Below, piece by piece: positions 43,613 to 57,377 of a DNA stretch of 64,000 bases. The position numbers and the translations under genes are program-made. Below the pieces are notes generated by a model. That model did no database searches. It saw only the letters and a list, made by a program, of their open reading frames with translations, and was not told the DNA's origin. Each line of letters begins with the position of its first letter. Position 1 is the stretch's first letter. The DNA comes from Corbicula japonica. Its lineage: Eukaryota > Mollusca > Bivalvia > Venerida > Cyrenidae. Location of the stretch: positions 1 through 64,000 of the forward strand of contig JAZAYU010000128.1 of the NCBI GenBank assembly GCA_038501625.1, given 5' to 3'.

Positions 43613-46110
43613 TGGATATATAAGTCGTCCGTTAACAGTCGAGTGACAGTGAAACACAACATTAACTCTGCAAACTAAATCATCGACGGATTTTTTCAAA
43701 CGCGACTCACACAGGATTACAATAATTACAAATAACAAAAGTACTTAATAACAAACTGGTGTGTTATATAACATGTTTACAAAGTCTATTTTTATAACAA
43801 AACTACCCAACATTAACAACACACAGTCATGAAATTGTGACAATAGTTCTGCTCTAATCGTTTTTCTCCGTTGACTGTATTCCATCAGTGTTTCGTCTGT
43901 TGATCTTTACAGCACGTTCTGTCTGTCAAAGTATGATTTGTTACATTTATCAAGTATAAAGAGCTATGTATGTCTGTCATTAATATGTAAAACATATTTG
44001 GAACAGAGAGACTATATAAAGCGTTGTACTATCTCTCAATTCTGTTTACGAAATTCAATGTGATTAATTATATTGTATAAGTATTATATGTCATACTCTC
44101 GAACACAAATAATATGTTAAATCCAAATACAATTAATTACAGAAACATTTTGTTTTTGTCCCCGAAAAGACATGTTTGATAGTTAAAATTCTACTATCTT
44201 TCTTTCTTATCAGTTTTGAACTTTCTGCATTAAATAATAAAAACTAATGATATTTAAAGTTTATGTCGGGGCAACAGGATTTAAGCGAGTCTCTGCTGTG
44301 ATTTCCCACATGTGGACCATATCTATCTACTCCTTTTATTTCATGTATACAGGAGATTGTAATAGAGTACTTTTGTAAATTTACTTTCTTATTCATGTTT
44401 TCCCATCATCTCATCCTGCATGGTGTGTATAAGATGTCCCTTTTATCGCTTGTTTCATACAATATTACACACTTTTGTGACATTGCTAAGCATTCTTTTT
44501 TATTACAAATACCATATGCAGAAAATCGCTCATAACGACATAGATTAAATTTGATAGTTATACTAAAATAATTCACCCTGTTGATCAAACAAAATAGTTT
44601 TTACGATGCACTAATAAAAACTGTTACAGTAATGTATTTCGTAGCAAACATGAGCAATAGATATATTTTTATTTTATGCTTTCCGGTGAATTATAGAAAT
44701 TTCCAGGTGAAATAAAAGTGTTTTCGAAATGTGGAATATTATTTTTATTTTCACTGTTTTTTTCATTTTTGTACATAACGTTCCGGATAAAAACGTTAAC
44801 AGAACGGATTTAAGTTTGGGTATATGAAGTCATGACGTGCTTAGCAAACGTTTTTTTCGCGCCATTTCATGTTTTTTTTTATATCAAATTCACATAAATT
44901 GTGCACTAAAAGCACATAAAAAAGCTGAAAGATAGTGAACTCCGGATTATTTGCCACTCGTAAAAAAGCTGAAAGATAGTGAAGATAGATTATTTGGCAC
45001 TCGTAAAAATACGTATTCCGGAGCTCACTTGACGAAATATGTATCTATCTTAACTGGTAAAATCAAATATCCTGTATATCGTGTATGCTAGGAAAGTAAT
45101 GTACATTCGTCGAACATGTCAAAACGTACCTTAAAGTTTTCTTGTTTCAAAAATTCTGATAGTGTAATTTGTCTTCTTTTATTGCAGTCGTTCTTGCTAA
45201 ATAGCCGCATTCAGAAAAAAAGACAGCTTACCATAGCTAAAACGGAAAGAGGAATATATTACATGTGACTATATTAAAAAATTTTGAATGCAAAGATACA
45301 GCATAAAAACTTGTTTTAATAGAAGAAAGCATTTCATGTCCGGTCCCAACAGTTTGTTATTCACTCAGAGATCAATATTTCACCGAAACAAACATATATC
45401 CCTTTGTTTAAACTCAGTTAACATTTTTTACGGTTTTCAAATATTCACTATAAATATCGTATGGCTTTGACAAAATGATTATAAATTATTTTAAAACCGG
45501 TTTTATGACCATCTTTGAATATAACCATTGTGCATCTAACTCTGAATGTTACGCAAAGCGTGAAAAAGGTTCAAAAGTGTAAATTATGTCACTATTTGAA
45601 ATGAAATTCTTAAACACTGTACAACGGAATGCATTTAACTGGAAAAGGAAATGCAATTGTATAAATACTTTAAAATTGAACAAAAGCTTGGCACCAGCGT
45701 TATTTATGAATCAAACTCAGAATCCAGCGAAACTAAATTTCAAACAAAAATTGGTAGACGATTAAAATGCACACTTGATAAGAACATCAACAAACACTTT
45801 CTTAGAATAGCCATTAAGTTTCTTTGACAATGCATTCGATTTGCAGTTGACTGAACACTAATAATTTAAGTCAAACCTGTCTATAAAGACCTTTCTCGGA
45901 CAAAAATTAAAGAGGTCATTGAAAGCACGTTATCGTTGTATACAGGTAAAATTGTTCAAGCCCTAATTTTAAGTATTTGTTCAAGTGGTCAGTGGCAAAA
46001 ACTGGTCTTCTTTCAGAGGTAGTTTTTATATGTAAGTGGTATATTTATATTGCACAGATTGACCTGTATATTGATTTATATATCAAAGTGTGTGTTTGTT
46101 TATTATAGTG
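43613..46110. other. gene-free stretch
   Basis: AT-rich, no gene recognised. A tandem duplication of about 46-48 bp lies at 44920-45006 (AAAAAAGCTGAAAGATAGTG, then a GATTATTTG...CACTCG stretch, twice). Confidence 0.5.
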
Positions 46111-46114
46111 TCAC

Positions 46115-46352
46115 CCCTATTGAAAGGGCCAGCCATTTCTGACTTTATGAGACACCTTTTTCTATTGCACTTTTACCTCCCGCATCCTATCCTTTTAATG
46201 CCAGGCACCAGGCAGGTAGGCATACGGTAACCATTCTTTAACTAGCTGGCGGCTCACCAACCGGCCATATCAGAACGAACCCCAGTGGGATTCGAACCTT
46301 CGACCTTCCGCTCCCAAGGCGGATGCCTTAACTACTAGGCCAGGGAGACGGT
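46115..46352 (-). repeat. tRNA-derived SINE
   Basis: The minus-strand head (46271-46352) has box A TGGCCTAGTAGTTAAGGCA, an anticodon-loop-like CTTGGGA between CCGC and GCGG, and box B AGGTTCGAATCCC. The loop would read TGG (proline) if it were a tRNA, but acceptor and T stems pair poorly. The body continues to about 46115. Confidence 0.6.
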
Positions 46353-47529
46353 GTATATTTATATCTGTATATCTTTAATAATGTCGAACATTCCTTTAAT
46401 AAGTATAACAAAAGTCATCTGTCATGTATATTGTAATATATGTCCAGCTGCTTGTATATATTTTTATTGTTAAGTCCTATCTACCATGTTGTAGCTCACC
46501 CTCATTTCTCATGTTTCAATTACTTATATCAAATAGCATATGTCATATTCATATTGCATCTGCGCATTATATAGGTCAATTGTTTATTGTTATAATCACA
46601 GAAATGTGGAAATATATATAACCAGTGTGCTTATAAAACCACTCTGAATGTTACCCAAAACATTGTTTTAAGAGTTACATTTTTGTATGAATATGATTAT
46701 GTATACTATTGTTAACACCACTGATAAATTTATGTAAAAGTCTAGAGTACTGAAATAAATATCTTAAGTACCTCCAATATGTTGCTTAGTAGGAAAAAAA
46801 TATGCTATAGTAAACGAAAATAGAAATCTGGCAGTGCATGTTTTACTATTTTCCCAGTATTTGATAAAGATAGTAATAATATATGTAAATAGTGGTTTGA
46901 ACTGAATATTAAACGTGTTTTAGAACTGTATGCATTTTTTCTTAAGTGCTTGTCCCTTACTTTCAATGTGTGTGAGGGGGGGGGGGGGGGGGGGGGGCAG
47001 AAATTAATTTTGTATGTGTACAAATATCTCGAAGTTATGCATATTATAAAGTGTCAGGTTTCTTCTTTCGCTGAGTATAATAAATGAATAAAATATGTTA
47101 ATAATTTAATGATATAAGCCATTTTCATTAATGTTTGGCCAACTTGAAACTGAGCCTATAACAATGCCACCACATCTTTAACCAAGCTATCTTATTTTGA
47201 TTTTTTATAAAAATGTTTGTGGAAACAAGTTTAAGAAAAAAACTGTTTTGTTTAAATTTGACGTATGTATTTGACTGTTGTTCTTCACAATTCATGCTGC
47301 ACATATTATATATTATTCGATGTGTTTTAGTTTTGTTTTATCACCTTTGTGTTTTCCTTTTCTTATTTCCAAAGTATATGTTTTTGCTGTTATTTAGCTC
47401 TAATAAAAGTGATCTACTCTTTGTTTTAGCATTATTCTTTTTACGTTATATTTTTTGAAAAAAAAAACGAGAACGTATGAAAGCATAAACTTTATAATAA
47501 CAACTTTTTAAAACCATTTATAAATCAAA
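46353..47529. other. gene-free stretch with a G-run
   Basis: AT-rich. A run of about 22 G lies at 46976-46997. An 81-codon frame at 47213-47458 consists mostly of Phe, Leu and Val, without further support as a gene. Confidence 0.5.
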
Positions 47530-50500
47530 TTGAGTGACCTGTGTAGACTTATAACAACCTGCGAGATTTGATCAGGGTCAAAGTTAGTGAGCAGTGTAGA
47601 CTTATCAAACCTGCGCGATATGATCAGGGTTAAATATAGTGAGAAGTGTAGACTTATCAAACCTGCGCGATATGATCAGGGTCAAAGTTAGTGAGCAGTG
47701 TAGACTAATCAAACCTGCGCGATATGATCAGGGTCAAAGTTAGTGAGCAGTGTAGACTTATAACAACCTGCGCGATATGATCAGGGTCAAAGTTAGTGAC
47801 CAGTGTAGACTTATATCAAACCTGCGCGATATGATCAGGGTCAAAGTTAGTGAGCAGTGTAGACTTATCAAACCTGCGCGATATGATCATGGTCAAAGTT
47901 AGTGAGCAGTGTAGACTTATCAAACCTGCGCGATATGATCAGGGTTAAATATAGTGAGCAGTGTAGACTTATCGAACCTGCGCGATATGATCAGGGTCAA
48001 AGTGGGTGACCAGTGCAGACTTATCAAACCTGCGTGATATGATCATGGTCGAAATAAGTGACCAGTGCAGACTTATATCGAACCTTGGCGATATGATCAG
48101 GGTCAAAATGAGTGACCAGTGTAGACTTATATCAAACCTGCGCGATATGATCAGGGTCAAAGTTTGTGAGCAGAGTAGACTTATCAAACCTGCGCGATAT
48201 GATCATGGTCAAAATGAGTGAGCAGTGTAGACATATATCAAACTGGCGTGATATGATCAGGGTCAAAATAAGTGACCAGTGTAGACTTATCAAACCTGCG
48301 CGATATGATCATGGTCAAAATGAGTGAGCAGTGTAGACTTATCAAACCTGCGCGATATGATCATGGTCAAAATGAGTGAGCAGTGTAGACTTATATCAAA
48401 CCTGAGCGATATGATCAGGGTCACAGTTAGTGAGCTGTGTAGACTTATATCAAACCTGCGCGATATGATCAGGGTCAAAATAAGTGATCAGTGTAGACTT
48501 ATATCAAACATGCGCGATATGATCATGGCCAAAGTAAGTGAGCAGTGTAGAATTATCAAACCTGAGCGATATGATCAGGGTCAAATTGAGTGACCAGTGT
48601 AGACTAATATCAAACATGCGCGATATGATCATGGCCAAAGTAAGTGAGCAGTGTAGAATTATCAAACCTGCGCGATATTATCATGGTCAAAATAAGTGAC
48701 CAGTGTAGACTCATATCAAACATGCGCGATATGATCATGGCCAAAGTAAGTGAGCAGTGAAGAATTATCAAACCTGAGTGATATGATCAGGGTCAAAGTG
48801 GGTGAGCAGTGTAGACTTATCAAACATGCGCGATATGTTCATGGTCAAAATGAGTGACCAGTGTAGACTTATCAAACCTGCGCGATATGATCAGGGTCAA
48901 ATTGAGTGAGCAGTGTAGACTTATCAAACCTGCGTGATATGATCATGGTCAAAATGAGTGAGCAGTGTAGACTTATCAAACCGGCGCGATATGATCAGGG
49001 TCAAAGTTAGTGAGCAGTGTAGACTTATCAAACCTGAGCGATATGATCAGGGTCAAAGTAAGTGAGCAGTGTAGACTTATCAAACCTGCGCGGTTTGATC
49101 AGGGTCAAATATAGTGAGCAGTGTAGACTTATATCAAACCTGCGCGATATGATCAGGGTCAAAGTAAGTGAGCAGTGTAGACTTATCAAACCTGCGCGGT
49201 ATGATCAGGGTCAAAGTTAGTGAGCAGTGTAGACTTATATCAAACCTGCGCGGTATGATCAGGGTCAAAGTTAGTGAGCAGTGTAGACTTATCAAAACGG
49301 CGCGATATGATCAGGGTCAAAGTTAGTGAGCAGTGTAGACTTATCAAACCGGCGCGATATGATCAGGGTCAAAATGAGTGACCAGTGTAGACTTATATCA
49401 AACTGCGCGATATGATCAGGGTCAAAGTTAGTGAGCAGTGTAGACTTATCAAACCGGCGCGATATGATCAGGGTCAAAGTTAGTGAGCAGTGTAGACTTA
49501 TCAAACCTGCGCACTATATTCCGGGTCAAAGTTAGTGAGCAGTGTAGACTTATCAAACCTGATCTATATTATCAGGGTCAAAGTTAGTGAGCAGTGTAGA
49601 CTTATATCAAACCTGCGCGATATGATCAGGGTCAAAGTTAGTGAGCAGTGTAGACTTATCAAACCTGAGCGATATGATCATGGTCAAAGTTAATGAGCAG
49701 TGTAGACTTATCAAACCTGCGCGATATGATCAGGGTCAAAGTTAGTGAGCAGTGTAGACTTATCAAACCTGCGCGATATGATCAGGGTCAAAGTTAGTGA
49801 GCAGTGTAGACTTATCAAACCGGCGCGATATGATCAGAGTCAAAGTTTGTGAGCAGAGTAGACTTATCAAACCTGAGCGATATGATCAGGGTCAAAATGA
49901 GTGAGTAGTGTAGACTTATATCGAACCGGCGCGATTTGATCAGGGTCAAAACGGGGGATCAGTGTAGACTTATATCAAACTGCGCGATATGATCAGGGTC
50001 AAAGTTAGTGAGCAGTGTAGACTTATCAAACCTGCGCAATATAATCAGGGTCAAAGTTAGTGAGCAGTGTAGACTTATCAAACCGGCGCGATATGATCAG
50101 GGTCAAAGTTAGTGAGCAGTGTAGACTTATCAAACCTGATCTATATGATCAGGGTCAAAATGAGTGACCAGTGTAGACTTATCAAACCTGATCTATATGA
50201 TCAGGGTCAAAATGAGTGACCAGTGTAGACTTATATCAAACCTGCGCGATATGATCAGGGTCAAAGTTAGTGAGCAGTGTAGACTTATCAAACCTGCGCA
50301 AAATGATCAGGGTTAAAGTTAGTGAGCAGTGTAGACTAAGCAAACCTGCGCGATATGATCATGGTCAAAATGAGTGAGCAGTGTAGACTAATAACAAACC
50401 TGCGCGATATGATCAGGGTCAAAGTTAGTGAGCAGTGTAGACTTATCAAACCTGCGCGATATGATCAGGGTCAAAATGAGTGAGCAGTGTAGACTTATCA

Positions 50501-53500
50501 AACCGGCGCGATATAGTCAGGGTCAAAGTTAGTGAGAAGTGTAGACTTATCAAACCGCCGCGATATGATCAGGGTCAAAGTTAGTGAGCAGTGTAGACTT
50601 ATCAAACCTGCGCGATATGATCAGGGTCAAAGTTAGTGAGCAGTGTAGACTTATCAAACCTGCGCGATATGATCAGGGTCAAAGTAAGTGAACAGTGTAG
50701 ACTTATATCAAACCTGCGCGGTATGATCAGGGTCAAAGTTAGTGAGCAGTGTAGACTTATAAAAACGGCGCGATATGATCAGGGTCAAAGTTAGTGAGCA
50801 GTGTAGACTTATCAAACCGGCGCGATATGATCAGGGTCAAAATGAGTGACCAGTGTAGACTTATATCAAACTGCGCGATATGATCAGGGTCAAAGTTAGT
50901 GAGCAGTGTAGACTTATCAAACCGGCGCGATATGATCAGGGTCAAAGTTAGTGAGCAGTGTAGACTTATCAAACCTGCGCAATATGATCCGGGTCAAGGT
51001 GGGTGACCAGTGTAGACTTATCAAACCTGATCTATATTATCAGGGTCAAAGTTAGTGAGCAGTGTAGACTTATATCAAACCTGCGCGATATGATCAGGGT
51101 CAAAGTTAGTGAGCAGTGTAGACTTATCAAACCTGAGCGATATGATCATGGTCAAAGTTAATGAGCAGTGTAGACTTATCAAACCTGCGCGATATGATCA
51201 GGGTCAAAGTTAGTGAGCAGTGTAGACTTATCAAACCTGCGCGATATGATCAGGGTCAAAGTTAGTGAGCAGTGTAGACTTATCAAACCTGCGCGATATG
51301 ATCAGGGTCAAAGTTTGTGAGCAGAGTAGACTTATCAAACCTGCGCGATATGATCAGGGTCAAAGTTAGTGAGCAGTGTAGACTTATCAAACCTGCGCGA
51401 TATGATCAGGGTCAAAGTTAGTGAGCAGTGTAGACTTATCAAACCTGCGCGATATGATCAGGGTCAAAGTTAGTGAGCAGTGTAGACTTATCAAACCTGC
51501 GCGATATGATCAGGGTCAAAGTTAGTGAGCAGTGTAGATTTATCAAACCTGCGCGATATGATCAGGGTCAAAGTTAGTGAGCAGTGTAGACTTATCAAAC
51601 CTGAGCGATATGATCAGGGTCAAAATGAGTGACCAGTGTAGACTTATATCAAACCGGCGCGATATGATCAGGGTCAAAATGAGTGACCAGTGTAGACTTA
51701 TATCAAACTGCGCGATATGATCAGGGTCAAAGTTAGTGAGCAGTGTAGACTTATCAAACCTGCGCAATATGATCAGGGTCAAAGTTAGTGAGCAGTGTAG
51801 ACTTATCAAACCGGCGCTATATGATCAGGGTCAAAGTTAGTGAGCAGTGTAGACTTATCAAACCTGATCTATATGATCAGGGTCAAAATGAGTGACCAGT
51901 GTAGACTTATCAAACCTGATCTATATGATCAGGTTCAAAATGAGTGACCAGTGTAGACTTATATCAAACCTGCGCGATATGATCAGGGTCAAAGTTAGTG
52001 AGCAGTGTAGACTTATCAAACCTGCGCAAAATGATCAGGGTTAAATTTAGTGAGCAGTGTAGACTAATCAAACTTGCGCGATATGATCATGGTCAAAATG
52101 AGTGAGCAGTGTAGACTTATAACAAACCTGCGCAATATGATCAGGGTCAAAGTTAGTGAGCAGTGTAGACTTATCAAACCTGCGCGATATGATCATGGTC
52201 AAAATGAGTGAGCAGTGTAGACTTATCAAACCGGCGCGATATAATCAGGGTCAAAGTTAGTGAGAAGTGTAGACTTATCAAACCGGCGCGATATGATCAG
52301 GGTCAAAGTTAGTGAGCAGTGTAGACTTATCAAACCTGCGCGATATGATCAGGGTCAAAGTTAGTGAGACGTGTAGACTTATCAAACCTGCGCGATATGA
52401 TCAGGGTCAAAGTTAGTGAACAGTGTAGACTTATATCAAACCTGCGCGATATGATCAAGGTCAAAATGAGTGACCAGTGACGACTTATCAGACCTGCGCG
52501 ATATGATCAGAGTCAAAGCTTGTGAGCAGTGTAGACTTATCAAACCTGCGCAATATGATCAGGGTCAAAGTTAGTGAGCAGTGTAGACTTATCAAAGCTG
52601 CGCAATATGATCAGGGTCAAAGTTAGTGAGCAGTGTAGACTTATCAAACCTGCGCAATATGATCAGGGTCAAAGTTAGTGAGCAGTGTAGACTTATCAAA
52701 CCTGAGCAATATGATCAGGGTCAAAGTTAGTGAGCAGTGTAGACTTATCAAACCTGATCTATATGATCAGGGTCAAAATGAATGACCAGTGTAGACTTAT
52801 CAAACCTGAGCGATATGATCAGGGTCAAAATGAGTGACCAGTGTAGACTTATATCAAACCTGCGCGATATGATCAGGGTCAAAGTTAGTGAGCAGTGTAG
52901 ACTTATATCAAACCTGCGCGATATGATCAGGGTCAAAATAAGTGACCAGTGTAGACTTATATCAAACCTGCGCGATATGATCAGGGTCAAAGTTATTGAC
53001 CAGTGTAGACTTATATCAAACCTGCGCGATATGATCAGGGTCAAAGTTAGTGAGCAGTGTAGACTTATAAAAATTGCGCAATATGATCAGGGTCAAAGTT
53101 AGTGAGCAGTGTAAACTTATCAAACCTGCGCGATATGATCAGGGTTAAAGTTAGTGAGCAGTGAAGACTTATCAAACCTGAGCGATATGATCAAGGTCAA
53201 AATGAATGACCAGTGTAGACTTATATCAAACCTGAGTGATATGATCAGGGTCAAAATGAGTGACCAGTGTAGACTTATATCAAACCTGCGCGATATGATC
53301 AGGGTCAAAGTTAGTGAGCGTTGTAGACTTATCAAACCTGCGCGATATGATCAGGGTCAAAATGAGTGACCAGTGTAGACTTATATCAAACCTGAGCGAT
53401 ATGATCATGGTCAAATTTAGTGAGCAGTGTAGACTTATATCAAACCTAAGCGATATGATCATGGTCAAAGTAAGTGAGCAGTGTAGACTTTTCAAACCTG

Positions 53501-55936
53501 CGCGATATGATCAGGGTCAAAGTGGTTGACCAGTGTAGACCTATCAAACCTGCGCGATATAATCATGGTCAAATTGAGTGACCCGTGTAGACTTAACAAA
53601 CCTTCGTGATATGATCAGGGTCAAAATGAGTGACCAGTGAAGACCTATCAAGCTTGTGCGATATGATCATGGTCGAAATGAGTGAACAGTGCAGACTTAT
53701 ATCGAACCTTGGCGATATGATCAGGGTCAAATTGAGTGAACAGTGTAGACTTATCAAACCTGCGCGATATGATCAGGGTCAAAGTTAGTGAGCAGTGTAG
53801 ACTTATCAAACCTGCGCGATATGATCAGGGTCAAAGTAAGTGAGCAGGTAGACTTATCAAACAAGCGTGATATGATCAGGGTCAAAGTGGGTGAGCAGTG
53901 TAGACTTATCAAACCTGCGCAATATGATCAGGGTCAAAGTTAGTGACCAGTGTAGACTTATATAAAACCAGAGCGATATTATCAGGGTCAAAGTTAGTGA
54001 GCAGTGTAGAATTATCAAACCTGCGCGATATGATCAGGGTCAAAGTTAGTGAGCAGTGTAGACTTATCAAACCTGCGCGATATGGTCAGGGTCAAAGTTA
54101 GTGAGCAGAGTAGACTTATCAAACCTGCGCGATATGATCAGGGTCAAAGTTAGTGAGCAGTGTAGACTTATCAAACCTGAGCGATATGATCAGGGTCAAA
54201 GTTAGTGACAAGTGTAGACTTATCAAACCTGCGCGATATGATCAGGGTCAAAGTTAGTGAGCAGTGTTGACTTATAACAACCTGCGCGATATGATCAGGG
54301 TCAAAGTTAGTGAGCAGTGTAGACTTATAAAACCTGCGCGATATGATCAGGGTCAATGTTTGTAAACAGTTTGGACTTATCAAACCAGCGCGATATGATC
54401 AGGGTCACAGTGGGTGACGAGTGTATACTTATATCAAACCTGCGCGATATGACCAGGGTCAAAGTTAGTGAGCAGTGTAGACTTATCAAACCTGCGCGAT
54501 ATGATCAGGGTCAGAGTTAGTGAGCAGTGTAGACTTATATCAAACCTGCGCGATATGATCAGGGTCAAAGTTAGTGAGCAGTGTAGACTTATAACAACCT
54601 GCGCGATATGATCAGGGTGAAAGTTAGTGAGCAGTGTAGACTTATCAAACCTGCGCGATATGATCAGGGTCAAAGTTTGTGAGCAGTGTAGACTTATCAA
54701 ACCTGCGCAATATGATCAGGGTCAAAATGAGTGACCAGTGTAGACTTATTTTAAACCGGCGCGATATGGTCAGAGTCAACGTTAGTGAGCAGTGTAGACT
54801 TATCAAACCTGCGCGATATGATCAGGGTCAAAGTTAGTGAGCAGTGTAGACTTATAATAACCTGCGCGATATGATCAGGGTCAAAGTTAGTGACCAGTGT
54901 AGACTTATATCAAACCGGCGCGATATGATCAGGGTCAAAGTTAGTGAGCAGTGTAGACTTATAACAACCTGCGCGATATGATTAGGGTCAAAGTTAGTGA
55001 GCAGTGTAGACTTATCAAACCTGCGCGATATGATCAGGGTCAAAGTTTGTGAGCAGTGTAGACTTATCAAACCTGCGCAATATGATCAGGGTCAAAATGA
55101 GTGACCAGTGTAGACTTATCAAACCTGCGCGATATGATCAGGGTCAAAGTTAGTGAGCAGTGTAGACTTATCAAACCTGCACGATATGATCAGGGTCAAA
55201 GTTAGTGAGCAGTGTAGACTAATCAAACCTGCGCGATATGATCAGGGTCAAAGTAAGTGAGCAGTGTAGACTTATAACAACCTGCGCGATATGATCAGGG
55301 TCAAAGTTAGTGACCAGTGTTGACTTATATCAAACCTGCGCGATATGATCAGGGTCAAAGTTAGTGAGCAGTGTAGACTTATAACAACCTGCGCGATATG
55401 ATCAGGGTCAAAGTTAGTGAGCAGTGTAGACTTATAACAACCTGCGCGATATGATCATGGTCAAAGTTAGTGACCAGTGTAGACTTATCAAACCTGTGCG
55501 ATATGATTAGGGTCAAAGTAAGTGAGCAGTGTAGACTTATCAAACCTGCGCGGTATGATCAGGGTCAAAGTTAGTGAGCAGTGTAGACTTATCAAACCTG
55601 CGCGATATGATCAGGGTGAAAGTTAGTGACCAGTGTAGACTTATATCAAACCTGCGCGATATGATCAGGGTCAAAGTTAGTGACCAATGTAGACTTATCA
55701 AACCTGCGCGATATGATTAGGGTCAAAGTTAGTGAGCAGTGTAGACTTATCAAACCTGCGCGGTATGATCAGGATCAAAAGGAGTGACCAGTTTGGACTT
55801 ATCAAACCAGCGCGATATGACCAGGGTCAAAGTGGGTGACCAGTGTAGACTTATATCAAACCTGCGCGATATGATCAGGATCAAAGTGAGAGACCAGTGT
55901 AGACTGATATCAAACGTGCGCGATATGATCAGTGTC
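47530..55936. repeat. 52-54 bp satellite array, about 160 copies
   Basis: Basic unit: AGTGAGCAGTGTAGACTTAT, CAAACCTGCGCGATATGATC, AGGGTCAAAGTT (52 bp). Variants have ATATCAAACC (54 bp) or ATAACAACC (53 bp), and the boundary segment is either GTTAGTGAGCAG or ATGAGTGACCAG. Copies of the 54-bp type keep frame, which explains the open frames of 70-106 codons on both strands; none is a gene. Long blocks are duplicated at offsets of 1468 and 1728 bp. The array edges show ordinary AT-rich sequence with no element boundary. Confidence 0.97.
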
Positions 55937-56405
55937 TTCGTTGTGTGCTAGTCAGCAAAACTATTAATCTATGAACATTTAATGAAAAGACTTCAATTAA
56001 AAACAAAACCATGATTTTTTAAAATTAAATTAGCTGGATAAGCGTTAAACTATTACAGTTCTAAATGCACATCTAAGGAATTGTTTTCATGACTTTAATA
56101 TAAATTGTCTCTTCACTGGACATAACCTATAAATCACTTCTTTGAGATGAAAAAAACAAAAAACAACTGATTCCTATGATCATTTTATATACCATTTAGC
56201 GGGTTATTTCTGCGGGTGCAATATTTCTGCGTTGATGCGGTCTTTGGATTAAATCGCAGAAATATATCCAGCAGAACAAAAATCCAACAACAATTTAAAT
56301 CGCAAAATATTATCTCGATTTCAAACTCAAATCACCGGAATCACCATGTCCGAGGTTATCTGTTTCACAATACAGACAGGATAACATAATTACGAGCATT
56401 TACCG

Positions 56406-57333
56406 TTAAAGCTGAGTTCCCACTGCCGATCCGATCAACTCGATCAAGCCCGATCAAGCGATCGGGTACTGGTCTGGCTCGGTCGGAATGAGTGATCGGG
56501 AGAGGTCGAAAAGGTATAGCTTGGTCGGCATCGATCGGGCTTCCTACCCGAATTTTTTTGACATGTCAAAAATATTCGAGTAGCGATCGAGTAGCAAAGT
56601 GGTCGAGAAGTCCTCGGGAAGCAATCGTGTATTGGTCGAGTAGAAGATCGAGTTGTTCGAGAAGGAATCGTGTAGAGATCTAGTTTGGTCGAGTTGACAT
56701 CTTTTACCCGATCTGTACCCGATCATCTCGACTTCTACTCGAGTATTATCCGATCGCAACCCGATATACTCGACCTCTTTTCAAACTTGTGTCCAGATTA
56801 ACTAGACTGCTACTCGACTGCTACCCGACAACACCGATCATTTCCCGATTGCTGTTCGACCATACACGAGCTAGACACTATTTATATGTAAAAATCTGAA
56901 AAAAAAAACATTGAAAAAACGGAACAGTGTTAGGAATGAAATTAAACTTAGAAAATGCAAACGAATCTATTGAGAACAAAAGAAAAAAAAGAAAAAAAGA
57001 CAAAAGCCAAAACTCCCCAGACTTTTAAAAGTTTCGGTACACGACCTTCTACGACCCAAGTACGACAATGTCGATGGCAGCGATCGAGCACAGGTCCAGT
57101 TGGTCAAGCTGAAGCCTTGTAAAGGTCGGGATGATCGAGCGGAAATCGGTAAGATGGTCGGGTTGACGTCATGAAGGTGTCGTGAATAATCGTGTGCAGG
57201 TCGTGTGTGATCGACTAGGGGTCGAGAAGAAGTCGTGTATACGGCATTAGTCGAGCTTGGTCGGGCTCAGTCGGGAAATTTAGGGGATCGGGATGATCGA
57301 GTTGATCGGATCGGCAGTGGGAACTCAGCTTAA
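56406..57333. mobile_element. TIR transposon with TTAA flanks and GATCG/TCGAG-rich interior
   Basis: The termini GCTGAGTTCCCACTGCCGAT and CGATCCGATCAACTCGATCA are present in inverted form at the other end (57275-57330). TTAA stands at both edges, as with piggyBac-type target duplication, though the left end has one extra A. The interior is a cryptic repeat of GATCG, GTCGAG and ACCCGATC words: G-rich to about 56690, C-rich to about 56880, then G-rich again after an A-rich gap. No coding sequence. Confidence 0.75.
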
Positions 57334-57377
57334 GGTTGATCAGAAGTTTACATGTCATAATCTTCTACAAAAGTTAA

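Noticed and set aside
47213..47458. Hydrophobic 81-codon frame resembling a membrane protein
   Set aside because: T-rich DNA translates to Phe/Leu/Val by chance; no other support.
47530..55936. Open frames of 70-106 codons on both strands, with repeated L-T-L-I-I-S-R-R-F-D type peptides
   Set aside because: They follow the 52-54 bp satellite periodicity, appear on both strands at once and have no start, splice or codon evidence.
47530..55936. CRISPR-like array
   Set aside because: Repeats are contiguous and diverge gradually; there are no unique spacers and the genome is eukaryotic.
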